Notes: generated from the letters alone by a model not told the origin. DNA of 20,032 bases from Promethearchaeota archaeon (GCA_030606095.1 JAUWHC010000008.1:1-20032), one strand, 5' to 3'; positions 1 through 8,223 are shown, numbered from the stretch's first letter. Numbers and translations: made by a program.

Positions 1-2
1 TT

Positions 3-620
3 GTAATACTTTTCTTTTGGTCGTTAGGAACCATTCTTGATAATTTAGGCTTTTTAAATCAATTAAATTTGGATAACTATAGTTTTTCTTACTGGTTAAT
101 AATCACAGTAGGATATGGGTTTGTAATTATGTTTCAGGTTGGGGATTTAGCACGTTTAAATAAATTTTATATTTTGCCTGAGTGGGCTAAGCGTTGGTTT
201 CTATCAATGAGACCAAACGAACTTGATACTTTTATAGCATCAACTCCTTTAGTTTTATCTTTAATACCCTTCGTTTTCGCACCATTTCCTATTTTAGCCT
301 CTGTTGCGTTAATTACAACGGGAGCTGACGCGGTAGCATGTTTAATTGGTAAAAAATATGGGACGCACAGACTTAAAAAAGATTCTGATAAAACAATAGA
401 AGGCTTTATCGCTGGAGGCATTACTACGTTTTTAATTGTCTTTATGATTATGAATATATACCACTTCTGGATGCCCGTAAATTTTATAAAAATCTTAATA
501 ATGTCTTTAGTATCAGTAATTTTGTTTTTATTAGTAGACTTCTATATAGAGCATGTATCCGATAATATCTTAAACCCTATATTGACAGGGTTAGGTATGT
601 GGTTAATCTTATTACTATAG
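3..620 (+). CDS. CTP-dependent lipid kinase, dolichol/diacylglycerol kinase-like (5' truncated)
   Basis: The reading frame is open to the left window edge, so the true start lies outside. A TTG at 69 is only an internal possibility, and the 22 codons before it encode a hydrophobic stretch typical of a membrane helix. The visible part is a multi-pass membrane protein with about five hydrophobic segments. The motif GADAVACLIGKKYGTHRL followed by KTIEGFIAGG matches the conserved cytidylyltransferase/kinase signature of the SEC59 (dolichol kinase), DGK1 and VTE5 group (G-D-A-x-A-S-x-I-G-x-x-x-G then K-T-x-E-G). These enzymes transfer phosphate from CTP to a polyprenol, phytol or diacylglycerol in the membrane. 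An archaeal role in isoprenoid lipid or dolichol phosphate supply is inferred; the substrate cannot be told from sequence. It converges with the ubiquitin-like gene, leaving only 15 bp between the stops. Confidence 0.8.
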   Translation, partial: VILFFWSLGTILDNLGFLNQLNLDNYSFSYWLIITVGYGFVIMFQVGDLARLNKFYILPEWAKRWFLSMRPNELDTFIASTPLVLSLIPFVFAPFPILASVALITTGADAVACLIGKKYGTHRLKKDSDKTIEGFIAGGITTFLIVFMIMNIYHFWMPVNFIKILIMSLVSVILFLLVDFYIEHVSDNILNPILTGLGMWLILLL

Positions 621-635
621 CTAATCTTTTAAAGC

Positions 636-929
636 TTACCCACCAAAATAGAGATACAAAAAAGAAATATCATCTTCATCTTTTAAAACTGTTTTTAAGA
701 AATTTTCGTCCCTATAACTTCTACCATTTATGATTATTGAAAGATAGGAACTAAATTCGTCCCTTTTTTTTTTATCCCAGAGTAGTTCGTAGAATTTTTC
801 GCCAAAATGTTCTTTAAAAAATTCTAATAATTCTTTAATTGTTAATTCATTCTCAAAATTAATAATTTGGTTTGTACCCTTAGTAATTTCGTTAAAAGGA
901 GGTTCAAACCTAAATTTTAAAGAAATCAA
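636..929 (-). CDS. Ubiquitin-like/MoaD-ThiS-type beta-grasp protein ending in Gly-Gly
   Basis: This 97-residue protein has the beta-grasp pattern: strand 1 (SLKFRFEPPF, residues 3-12), strand 2, helix 1 (ELTIKELLEFFKEHF, about 28-42), a central strand with a turn (LSIIINGRSYRD), and a last strand running into the terminus YLYFGG. Ending exactly in Gly-Gly is the hallmark of ubiquitin-like modifiers and of the sulfur carriers MoaD, ThiS and SAMP, which are adenylated at that glycine by an E1-like enzyme. Whether this one conjugates to proteins or carries sulfur cannot be decided, since no E1, E2, protease or molybdopterin gene is in view. The start is TTG, chosen because a strong AGGAGAG lies 9 nt upstream and no in-frame ATG is near. 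A TATA-like box lies about 80 nt upstream. Confidence 0.72.
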   Translation of the reverse strand: MISLKFRFEPPFNEITKGTNQIINFENELTIKELLEFFKEHFGEKFYELLWDKKKRDEFSSYLSIIINGRSYRDENFLKTVLKDEDDISFLYLYFGG

Positions 930-1004
930 CTTATCAAGCTCTCCTATAATTTCATAATCTCTTTAGAAGACTAAATAAGTTTGAATATAAAATATTGTTG
1001 GTAA

Positions 1005-1018
1005 TTTTATATAAAAAA
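1005..1018 (-). promoter_or_regulatory. TATA-like box of the ubiquitin-like gene
   Basis: On the minus strand this reads as a T-run followed by TATATAAAA, about 80 nt upstream of the TTG start. The distance resembles that of the TATA boxes of the two minus-strand SCP2 genes (about 85 nt), implying a 5' leader of roughly 50 nt. Assignment is by sequence only, in an AT-rich region. Confidence 0.35.
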
Positions 1019-1034
1019 TTATTAATTATTTATG

Positions 1035-1056
1035 TATAATCGATAATTATAATCGA
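1035..1056. repeat. Direct repeat TATAATCGA in the divergent intergenic region
   Basis: Two identical 9-bp copies of TATAATCGA lie at 1035-1043 and 1048-1056, a 13-bp period. They sit in the 230-bp region between the divergent ubiquitin-like gene and thyA. They could be protein binding sites or chance AT-rich sequence. Confidence 0.35.
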
Positions 1057-1083
1057 ATTTTGATGTAGTATAACAAAAATATC

Positions 1084-1103
1084 ATTGTTAAAGTTTTAAC
1101 AAT
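1084..1103. promoter_or_regulatory. Perfect 9-2-9 palindrome upstream of thyA
   Basis: ATTGTTAAA and its exact inverse TTTAACAAT flank a GT spacer. The centre lies about 66 bp before the thyA ATG, just upstream of a TATA-like AGTTATAATAAT (1106-1117). That is where an archaeal activator or repressor dimer often binds. It could instead form a transcript hairpin. Regulation of thyA or of the divergent gene is an inference. Confidence 0.4.
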
Positions 1104-1159
1104 AAAGTTATAATAATAAAAAATTAACATGTTAAGTGAATATTTAGAGGTTTAAAATT

Positions 1160-2173
1160 ATGACTCAAGTTATTTTTATTTCCAAAAAAACAGTTCGAGA
1201 CGCATGGCTTTCAGCTGTGGCTCAAGTTTTATATAATGGCGACGATATTAAAACAGAGTACGATAAACAAGAAGATCCTCCATCTAAAGATGCTACTGTA
1301 CTAATAGAAATAAAAGATCCTACAAGTAGTCCGATTATGCGTAAAGATAAAGTAATGAAAATTAGATCAAAGTATGGAAACTCTTTTGAAGTATATGGTT
1401 GTATGGCAGATACTTATTTAATCGGATCAATCCAAAGTGGCTACATCGAAGAAATTATGGAGGGCGTAAACGATCATTATATCTGGGATTCGGGCGTGAG
1501 CTTTCCGTATTCCTATCACGATCGAATATTTAATTATTCTCCCTATTCCCTTGAGGATTCTATCCATGTTAATTACGATTTAGAATTGGTTGATAATGAC
1601 TTTGTCAAAAAACACCAAAAACTTTTGAAGTCAGAAAAGGTTCAGACATCTGGCGAATCTATAATTTGGAAATTGAAAAACCTTGTTGACTTCGATTTAA
1701 ATAAAAAATTATCAGAGCAAGTTGGAATTCAAAAGATACCAATTGAAGTAATTAAATTCCCAAAAATAGATCAAATTGAATATATAATTAAAAAATTGAA
1801 AGAAAAACCTTATTCGCGCAGAGCTCAAGCAATTACATGGCGTCCGCTTGTTGATCCCTTTCATGTTGACCCTCCCTGCCTTCAGAGAATTTATATGCGA
1901 GTTAAAAATGACAAATTAATAATGCAAACAACTTGGAGAAGCAGAGATTTATTTAGAGCGTGGGAAGCAAACGTTAATGGAATGATTCGAATTCAGAATT
2001 ATGTTGCTGAACAGCTCGGCGTAGAAACCGGTCATTACTTAGATTTTAGCAATTCGCTACATATTTATGGAAATACGATTTCTGAAGTTAAGGACATGTT
2101 TGAGCGCATGAAAAATAAAGGAGAACAATTTCCCGATGAAGTAATTGAATTATTGGAAGAAAATAGTAGCTAG
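1160..2173 (+). CDS. thyA: Thymidylate synthase, ThyA type, with extended N-terminal half
   Basis: ThyA methylates dUMP to dTMP using methylenetetrahydrofolate (or an archaeal pterin). Key elements are visible: the arginine pair R220-R221 of the dimer-shared phosphate site, the catalytic cysteine C240 in VDPPC, the phosphate-binding R260-S261-x-D263, N271 (equivalent of E. coli N177, which selects uracil over cytosine), and the H301-x-Y303 pair near the C terminus. N271 argues for dUMP rather than a dCMP hydroxymethylase. Differences from bacterial ThyA are Leu instead of His after the catalytic Cys, and a length of 337 residues against about 240-265, mostly from material before residue 200. 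A GAGGT lies 8 nt before the ATG. The stop shares its CTAG with the stop of the convergent TatD-like gene. Confidence 0.85.
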   Translation: MTQVIFISKKTVRDAWLSAVAQVLYNGDDIKTEYDKQEDPPSKDATVLIEIKDPTSSPIMRKDKVMKIRSKYGNSFEVYGCMADTYLIGSIQSGYIEEIMEGVNDHYIWDSGVSFPYSYHDRIFNYSPYSLEDSIHVNYDLELVDNDFVKKHQKLLKSEKVQTSGESIIWKLKNLVDFDLNKKLSEQVGIQKIPIEVIKFPKIDQIEYIIKKLKEKPYSRRAQAITWRPLVDPFHVDPPCLQRIYMRVKNDKLIMQTTWRSRDLFRAWEANVNGMIRIQNYVAEQLGVETGHYLDFSNSLHIYGNTISEVKDMFERMKNKGEQFPDEVIELLEENSS

Positions 2174-2940
2174 CTTTCAAAAATTTTAGGAAAAATTTTC
2201 CTTGTATTTTCTAATATTTGGTTTTCTAACTCAATTACCGGAATTTCTTTTAATTTTGATATAGTGTTTAAAACATCTCTTATCATAGCAGGTGTACCAA
2301 TTTTTCCTGTATATTTAACTGGACCATCGCTTTCTAGAAGTAAATGTTCTTTATCCACATTTAAAACCGTTTTTTTTACCGGTGGAGAATAGCTAAGAGC
2401 AGGGGTAATAGAAAAGAAATAACCTCTATCGATTCCTTTTTTTAAAAAAACTTCTGGCCCTGAATACCAATGAATGTTGATATTGGGGATTTTATATGAG
2501 GGTAAAGTATCAAAAACTATCTTTTCAGCTCCTTTTGTGTGGAGATTAACTGGGAGTTCCAACTCTTGAGCGAGCAATAACATTTTATTAAAAATTGTCT
2601 TTTGAAGAGGATATAGCTCTTTATCTTTAACGAAGTAGTGATCTAGACCAATTTCTCCAATAGCACATATATTTTGTTTGTTTGTTTTAATTAAGTCAAT
2701 TATTGAATCTAGTTGTTGTTCTATTTTCTTATTCATTTTTACTTCTTCAGGATGGATTCCTAATGAGGCAAAAACCTCATTATATTGACTGGCTATTTCT
2801 AAAACTCTCTTTTGGCTTATGGAACTCATTGCTACAGCAATTATTTTCTCAACCCCAAGATCACATGCGTTCTTAATAACTCTATCAACTGTTAAATACA
2901 GATTAATATGACAATGGACATCAATTAGAATTTTAATCAC
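2170..2940 (-). CDS. TatD-family metal-dependent hydrolase (DNase-like)
   Basis: This is a TIM-barrel amidohydrolase-superfamily protein of 256 residues, the normal TatD length. The metal-binding set is complete: H9-x-H11 in DVHCH, the GIHP turn at 61-64, E96 in AIGEIGLD, H134 (LHTKG), H157 (HWYSG) and D205 (ESDGP). TatD enzymes are 3'-5' exonucleases or DNA-processing deoxyribonucleases; the in vivo substrate here is not predictable. The start is GTG, but this codon also lies inside a GGTGAT that resembles the local Shine-Dalgarno sequence. No ATG, GTG or TTG follows before the DVHCH motif, so GTG stands. It leads a loose group of minus-strand genes (2.2-4.8 kb). Confidence 0.85.
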   Translation of the reverse strand: MIKILIDVHCHINLYLTVDRVIKNACDLGVEKIIAVAMSSISQKRVLEIASQYNEVFASLGIHPEEVKMNKKIEQQLDSIIDLIKTNKQNICAIGEIGLDHYFVKDKELYPLQKTIFNKMLLLAQELELPVNLHTKGAEKIVFDTLPSYKIPNINIHWYSGPEVFLKKGIDRGYFFSITPALSYSPPVKKTVLNVDKEHLLLESDGPVKYTGKIGTPAMIRDVLNTISKLKEIPVIELENQILENTRKIFPKIFES

Positions 2941-2978
2941 CTTTATATAATAAGGTAAGGATTAGAAATAAAATCGTA

Positions 2979-3314
2979 TTACATTCGGTTAATTTCTGCC
3001 CTTAAATGAACAATTTTCTTTACTAAAGCATATTTCCCTCTAGGGTATTCTTGAGTATCTAAATAACGCATTAATTGTTCTAATTCTTTTGTTAAGTACT
3101 TTTTTATATCTTCTTTCGTTACATTTCCTAAAATCTTAGGTAACGGCTCAAATTTCTCGACTCTCTTTATTCTTAAGTTTGATATTGTTTTAGCCAACTG
3201 GGCTTGAAATCCTTTTGATTCGGAAGGATCAGCGCCGGCAAGCATATCTAATGAGACTTGTAAACCATTGATGAAAGATTCTAAATCACTGATGTCTATT
3301 TTGTCTTCGTTCAT
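2979..3314 (-). CDS. Small unknown helical protein
   Basis: This is a 111-residue soluble, charged protein that I do not recognise. The N-terminal part (ISDLESFINGLQVSLDMLAGADP) and the C-terminal part (EDIKKYLTKELEQLMRYLDTQE, then an arginine/lysine-rich helix ending at the stop) read as amphipathic helices, with a proline-containing linker (LPKILGN) at about 58-64. No cysteines, no membrane segment and no known catalytic motif are seen. It starts with ATG, ends 38 bp before the TatD-like gene on the same strand, and could be cotranscribed with it. Codon use resembles the neighbours, so it is probably real. Confidence 0.6.
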   Translation of the reverse strand: MNEDKIDISDLESFINGLQVSLDMLAGADPSESKGFQAQLAKTISNLRIKRVEKFEPLPKILGNVTKEDIKKYLTKELEQLMRYLDTQEYPRGKYALVKKIVHLRAEINRM

Positions 3315-3498
3315 AAAAATTTCTGTAATCTTAAAAATTTCTATTCTTATATCCTATATGGAGTATTTTTATATAAATTTCTTCATGTCTTCTCTTAAAA
3401 TTATAATAAATACTAATAAAGCGAAATTACTATCAATAATCTTTTATTTACATAGTAAAAACTCTTTTTAATATTTACAATAAAATCGATGGTGTTAT

Positions 3499-4236
3499 TT
3501 ATCCAAATTCTTCATATAATAATTGAGCTAATGATTTTAGCACTATATCTCTTAAATTTTCATCATATAATCTAATTTTATCGGAAAATTCAATTTGAAT
3601 AGTTTGGCTATTTTTAATACGACTTGCACCATATTTCGTCGTGATATAACCCCCTGTCAAAACAAACTCTCTTCTTAAATGATGACCGGGAGCTACGGCT
3701 ATATTTAAATTGTTAAACTTCTTTACTATTTTCCCCCGAAGATTTTTACCCCAATCCCTTTTGGGGATCGAAATAGGATACAATGATTCCAAATTATTTG
3801 TTCCTAAAATTAATTCAACATCTCGAAATCCTTTTGGTCGTTTGTCTTTTTCAAATCCGTGAATATCTATTAACATTGAACGGTTGAAAGTCTCTAAATT
3901 GTGTAAAATTAATTCTTCTATCTTATTATGGTAAAAATGATAAATTCTCTTAGCCAAATCTGATTCTTGATCAAATGCTTCAGATGAATTTCTATTAAAA
4001 TCTATTTTTGCTCTATGGATTTTTGATATGATATAGGATGGCGTCTTAGATTTAAAGATGTTATTAATCTTTTCAATTAACTCACGTGCTAATTTTATTG
4101 TATCTTTATCTATTCCATGGATCCCGTTAGTTCTCCGAGGTATATGGTCACATTTAGTTGTGCCGCCGTGAGGGACTGAAATAATTAACGGAATTGATCC
4201 CCTATTATATTCAATACAATTTTTAATATCGACCAT
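3499..4236 (-). CDS. N-formylglutamate amidohydrolase-like enzyme
   Basis: This 245-residue protein has the FGase family layout: the ISVPHGG motif (residues 19-25), the RAKIDFNR segment (75-82), the strand LIDIHGF (122-128) holding a probable zinc ligand, and a C-terminal TGGYITTKYG ... IQIEFSDKIR block. In bacteria the family releases formate from N-formylglutamate in histidine degradation. Archaeal relatives often act on other N-acyl amino acids or are uncharacterised, and no histidine-degradation genes are nearby, so the substrate is open. It starts with ATG, with AAGGA about 10 nt upstream. It is separated by about 185 bp from the next minus-strand gene. Confidence 0.78.
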   Translation of the reverse strand: MVDIKNCIEYNRGSIPLIISVPHGGTTKCDHIPRRTNGIHGIDKDTIKLARELIEKINNIFKSKTPSYIISKIHRAKIDFNRNSSEAFDQESDLAKRIYHFYHNKIEELILHNLETFNRSMLIDIHGFEKDKRPKGFRDVELILGTNNLESLYPISIPKRDWGKNLRGKIVKKFNNLNIAVAPGHHLRREFVLTGGYITTKYGASRIKNSQTIQIEFSDKIRLYDENLRDIVLKSLAQLLYEEFG

Positions 4237-4323
4237 ATTCAGTTTTTCCTTAAACCATAAAAGCTATAGTAGAAAAAGAAAATAATAAAAAAATAGTTTT
4301 ATATTAGAAATAAAAAGTTTTGC

Positions 4324-4773
4324 TTAGATTATTACAAGAGCGCGTAGTACAATAAATACAATAAACCACAATCCAAAACCGATAATACCAAAAATGTAAT
4401 AAGCCCAAATGTTTTTATTTTTCACAAAAACCTCGCTGCAAAAGAGCCAAGAAATTAAACTTCCGAGAGTACCTATTATGATGTCTGTTGTAATATTTTG
4501 CGGACTATCAAGCCGTCCTTCGAATTTCCATCCTATATTTATGAATAAGAAGTTTTCAAGAACTTCCCATACAATTAGAATAATCAAAGTTAAGATGAAA
4601 ACCAATAATAAAGAAAAGATAGGTGTGTGTCCCTTGTGTTTTGGAATCGTGTAAAATAAGCTAAAAAAGAGGAACATCCCTATCCCAAAACAGATATGTC
4701 CTATTGAATAAAAGTCAAACCAGGAGATTCCTACTTCAGATGCTATTTCTGCAAAAAGCCAATTTAATAACAT
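4324..4773 (-). CDS. Four-helix integral membrane protein of unknown function
   Basis: This 149-residue protein has about four hydrophobic segments (roughly residues 21-42, 52-72, 94-112 and 123-147). Polar residues that look functional sit at helix ends: a histidine in SIGHICFGIG, the WEVLEN motif at about 69-74, and DSPQNITTDIIIGTLGS at about 89-105. The order W-E-x-x-E, then D...D, then a glycine-rich helix resembles YjdF/DUF2238-like membrane proteins, but this match is weak and from memory. A GTGAT-type Shine-Dalgarno lies 5 nt before the ATG. Confidence 0.6.
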   Translation of the reverse strand: MLLNWLFAEIASEVGISWFDFYSIGHICFGIGMFLFFSLFYTIPKHKGHTPIFSLLLVFILTLIILIVWEVLENFLFINIGWKFEGRLDSPQNITTDIIIGTLGSLISWLFCSEVFVKNKNIWAYYIFGIIGFGLWFIVFIVLRALVII

Positions 4774-4871
4774 ATTTTTATCACTTTTTTTTTGAATTTC
4801 TTTTTTTGATTTAAACTATAATTTTAATTTAAGATATATTTTAAATATATCAATTAAAGTAATATTGTTTT

Positions 4872-6161
4872 GTGATATTTTTGCAAGAAAAAGTGGCATT
4901 TGTTGTCTTTTATCAAAAACAAAATATCTACAGCTTTAATGCGTTAGTGGGTGCTATTGAAACTGAATACTGGTTAGATGACATTAAGATTTATTTTATT
5001 CGTGGCTATGAAAACCTTATTAACGAGTTAGAAAAAATAGTTCAAAATCATCAAAAAGTTGTTGTAGGAATATCTTTTTTTACAACTCAATTATGGGAGA
5101 TTCTTGATTTAATTAAAAAATTACGTAAGAAGTATAACCAACGAGCTTTGTTTATCGCGGGTGGACCTCATCCGACAGGGGATCCAGAAGGAACTCTTGA
5201 AATGGGATTTGATTTAGTCGTGAAAGGCGAAGGTGAGGAAACTCTAATAGAAATTCTTAAAAAGATTAAGAATGATGAGAGAGTTAATGATATAAGTGGA
5301 ATTGCTTATCTGGATGCAGGTAATAACTTTATACTAACTGAAAAAAGACAATGGATCAATTTGGATAAATATCCTCCCTTACCTGTTAAAAATGTAAAGT
5401 TTGGAGCAATTGAAATAACTAGAGGTTGTCCTTATGTTTGTTATTTTTGTCAAACACCATATATTTTGGGAACTCTTCCAAGACATAGAAGTATTAACTC
5501 AATTTGTAAAACAGTTAAATTTATGAAAAGTTTTAATAAAACAGATATAAGATTTATTACTCCAAATGCTTTTTCTTACGGCTCATTGGATGGAAAAACG
5601 CTTAATATAACCCAATTAGAAGAATTATTAAGTCAAATAAGGGAAATAATCAAACCGAAAGGGAGAATATTCTTAGGATCGTTTCCATCTGAAGTTAGGC
5701 CTGAACATGTGACTACTGAGACTTTAGGATTGGTTTTAAAATACGCTGCTAATGATAACATAACAATTGGAGCCCAATCGGGAAGTCAGAAAATTTTAGA
5801 CTTGTGTAATAGAGGCCACTCTGTTAAATCCGTTTATAAGGCTGTTGAATTAACAATAGAGAACGGCCTTTTAGCAAATGTAGACTTTATTTTTAGCTTA
5901 CCTAACGAAACAGAGGAAGATGTAGATCTCACAATTAATTTAATGAAAGATTTGTCTGATATGGGAGCAAATATACATACCCATACTTTTATGCCTTTAC
6001 CTCTTACAGTTTTTGCGAATGAGAAAGTGAAAAAGGTCGATGATAAAATTAGAAAAGTAATTTCGGAACTAACTTCAAAAGGATTGGCTGATGGAAATTG
6101 GAAAAAACAAGAAGAAATGGCAATAAAAATATCTAAATATTTAAAAACTAAAATGGACTGA
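4872..6161 (+). CDS. Radical SAM protein with cobalamin-binding-like N-terminal domain, MJ1487 family
   Basis: The N-terminal 120 residues look like the Rossmann-type B12-binding domain, with the VVVGISFFTTQ and IAGGPHPTGDPEG segments. The radical SAM core follows, with C186-x3-C190-x2-C193 (RGCPYVCYFC) for the 4Fe-4S cluster, then the GAQSGSQKIL and VDFIFSLPNETEEDV segments of the barrel. Gene order and motifs match the archaeal family named after MJ1487, whose reaction is not established. The classical DxHxxG cobalamin ligand motif is absent, so B12 may not bind or may bind base-on. The start may be GTG at 4872 or TTG at 4881; GTGAT before 4881 resembles the Shine-Dalgarno used by neighbouring genes and favours TTG. 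Confidence 0.8.
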   Translation: MIFLQEKVAFVVFYQKQNIYSFNALVGAIETEYWLDDIKIYFIRGYENLINELEKIVQNHQKVVVGISFFTTQLWEILDLIKKLRKKYNQRALFIAGGPHPTGDPEGTLEMGFDLVVKGEGEETLIEILKKIKNDERVNDISGIAYLDAGNNFILTEKRQWINLDKYPPLPVKNVKFGAIEITRGCPYVCYFCQTPYILGTLPRHRSINSICKTVKFMKSFNKTDIRFITPNAFSYGSLDGKTLNITQLEELLSQIREIIKPKGRIFLGSFPSEVRPEHVTTETLGLVLKYAANDNITIGAQSGSQKILDLCNRGHSVKSVYKAVELTIENGLLANVDFIFSLPNETEEDVDLTINLMKDLSDMGANIHTHTFMPLPLTVFANEKVKKVDDKIRKVISELTSKGLADGNWKKQEEMAIKISKYLKTKMD

Positions 6162-6181
6162 ACGAATTGTTTTAATGAACG

Positions 6182-8086
6182 TTACAGATCAAAGGCAAAT
6201 TCAGTAATGCCTTCTTCAATCCTTTTTATTTTTAATGTATAGCCAGAGGTATTAATAATATGGAGCATTGATTTATTTTCTAATAAAATTGAGCCGCCAA
6301 ATGTTCTATAATTGAGTTCTTTAGCAATTTTTACTAGGTAATTTAAAAAGAATTTAGTAATTCCTAAATTTCTCCAATCTCTATGAACAACAAACGCAAT
6401 TTCTCCGAAGGAGGCTTGGAACGTTTTAAAGAATGCCCCTATCGCAATAATTTTATCTTCTCCTCTTTCGTTAAATTCTCCTACTAATATCATATTTGTA
6501 GTGTAATCGATGTTAACTAAGGGTTGAATTTTCTTGTGACGAAAATCTTTCATGGGAGTAAAGAATCTAAAATACCTATCTTCATCGTCTAACGAATAAT
6601 GAAGTTCTTGGATCATTCTTTCGTCAGTTGGTTTTACTGGACGAATCTTGATGGTTTTTCCATTCCTTAACTCCAATTTAGTTTCGTATTTTCTGGGATA
6701 AATGCTTATTCTACCATCAATAGAAACTGGTAAGGTTTGATCAGAGTAGATATAACTCCATTTTTTTGCGTGTTCTAATAGTTCTTCTCGAAAATCTGGA
6801 TGAGCGATGTTTATCATTTCCAGAACTCTTTCCCTTATGCTTTTTCCATAAAGATAAGCCAATCCCCACTCAGTTGCAATGTAATGCACATCACCTCTAG
6901 TTATTACTACTCCCGTACCATGTTGAAGGAATGGAACGATTCGAGAGACTATAGTCCCATCTTTCATGGTGGCCGTAGAAGGTAGAACCATAATTGGTTT
7001 TCCATTCTTAGATCGAGCAGCACCCCTCACAAAATCAACTTGTCCCCCGATTCCACTATAAAATTGATGTCCAATCGAATCTGAATTCACTTGTCCCGTT
7101 AAATCAACAGAAAGCGCCGCGTTAATCGCAATTTGCTTCTTATTCTGGCTAATTATATACGGATCATTTGTATAATCGCACGGATGGAATTCTACCATTG
7201 GATTATCGTCCACAAAGTCGTATAATCGTCTTGTGCCCATAACAAAAGAACAGATTATTTTATCCTTATGTATCGTCTTTTTTTTACAGGTAACAACTCC
7301 ATTTTCAACAAGATCTACTATACCATCTGAAAAAACTTCACTGTGTACTCCTAAATCTTTCTTATCTGCTAATTCGATAGTAACCGCGTTTGGAATTTCA
7401 CCAATGCCCATTTGGATCGTGGATCCATCTTCTATTAAGGATGATACAAATTTTGCTATTTTAGTAGAAACTGCGTCAGGTTTTCCGTAACTGAACTCAA
7501 TAACATCGTGATTAGAAATAATAAATGCGTCTATGTCGTCCATATGGATAAATGAATCACCTAATGTCCGGGGCATATTTGGGTTAATTTCAGCTACTAC
7601 ATATTCGGAACTTTCGGCTATAGGTTTAACAATATCCACATTAATACCGTAACTACAAAAGCCATATCTATCTGGTGGGCTTACTTGAATGAGTGCCGTA
7701 TCTAAATGCATTTTACCTAGTTTAAATAACCAGGGAATTTCAGATAAAAGAATTGGAGTGTAATCCGCTTGACCATCTCCAATGTATTTGCGAAGTGATT
7801 TTCCTATAAAAAAAGCATTATGTCTAAATAAATCTTCTAGTCCACCAGCCGTTTCATAATAATCTAAATCGCTTAAACTAAGAAAATGCAGGATTTCTAC
7901 GTCAGGAAGTTCTAAACCTAACTCAATTAGCTTCTTAGTTAAGTCTATAGGTTCTGCACAGCCTGAATCTATAAATATCCGGTCTCCCGGTTTTATGAAA
8001 TTCTTAATCGCTTTTGTAATTGATACTTTTTTTTTACTGTATTTATTCATTAAAATAGATAAGTCTTCATTACGATATTTGGACAA
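6182..8086 (-). CDS. Acetyl-CoA hydrolase/CoA-transferase fused to a GNAT acetyltransferase domain
   Basis: Residues 1 to about 465 form a family I CoA-transferase/acetyl-CoA hydrolase (4-hydroxybutyrate CoA-transferase-like). The probable catalytic glutamate is E250 in VHSEVFSDG, which forms the glutamyl-CoA thioester in the family. The CoA-binding block GQVNSDSIG...FYSGIGGQVDFVRGA is also present. From about 475 to 634 a GNAT domain follows: IRPVKPTDE at its start, and the acetyl-CoA pyrophosphate loop in RDWRNLGITKFF. The first part likely moves CoA between acyl groups or hydrolyses acyl-CoA. The GNAT part may acetylate a lysine, possibly self-regulation as proposed for GNAT-fused acyl-CoA synthetases. 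The TTG start is chosen because GGTGAT stands 3 nt before it and the nearest ATG is at codon 13. Confidence 0.88.
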   Translation of the reverse strand: MSKYRNEDLSILMNKYSKKKVSITKAIKNFIKPGDRIFIDSGCAEPIDLTKKLIELGLELPDVEILHFLSLSDLDYYETAGGLEDLFRHNAFFIGKSLRKYIGDGQADYTPILLSEIPWLFKLGKMHLDTALIQVSPPDRYGFCSYGINVDIVKPIAESSEYVVAEINPNMPRTLGDSFIHMDDIDAFIISNHDVIEFSYGKPDAVSTKIAKFVSSLIEDGSTIQMGIGEIPNAVTIELADKKDLGVHSEVFSDGIVDLVENGVVTCKKKTIHKDKIICSFVMGTRRLYDFVDDNPMVEFHPCDYTNDPYIISQNKKQIAINAALSVDLTGQVNSDSIGHQFYSGIGGQVDFVRGAARSKNGKPIMVLPSTATMKDGTIVSRIVPFLQHGTGVVITRGDVHYIATEWGLAYLYGKSIRERVLEMINIAHPDFREELLEHAKKWSYIYSDQTLPVSIDGRISIYPRKYETKLELRNGKTIKIRPVKPTDERMIQELHYSLDDEDRYFRFFTPMKDFRHKKIQPLVNIDYTTNMILVGEFNERGEDKIIAIGAFFKTFQASFGEIAFVVHRDWRNLGITKFFLNYLVKIAKELNYRTFGGSILLENKSMLHIINTSGYTLKIKRIEEGITEFAFDL

Positions 8087-8169
8087 ATAATCACCAATTT
8101 AATATTTAGCCTTACAGTTATCGATAAGTATTAAACGATTTTAAATATAATCAAAACAAGCTTTCTATC

Positions 8170-8195
8170 ATCTAACGGATTTGGAAAGGTTAGAT
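8170..8195. repeat. 7-bp inverted repeat between two minus-strand genes
   Basis: ATCTAAC (8170-8176) and GTTAGAT (8189-8195) flank a 12-nt loop, just downstream of the 209-residue gene and upstream of the CoA-transferase gene. A perfect TTATCGATAA palindrome also lies at 8118-8127. These could be a weak transcript hairpin and an operator, or chance. Confidence 0.3.
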
Positions 8196-8223
8196 AAATT
8201 TATTTTTTTCAATTTTTTGATAT

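Noticed and set aside
3268..3471. 67-codon plus-strand frame at 3268-3471
   Set aside because: It overlaps the start and upstream region of a better minus-strand gene and consists of AT-driven Ile, Ser and Phe codons with no family likeness.
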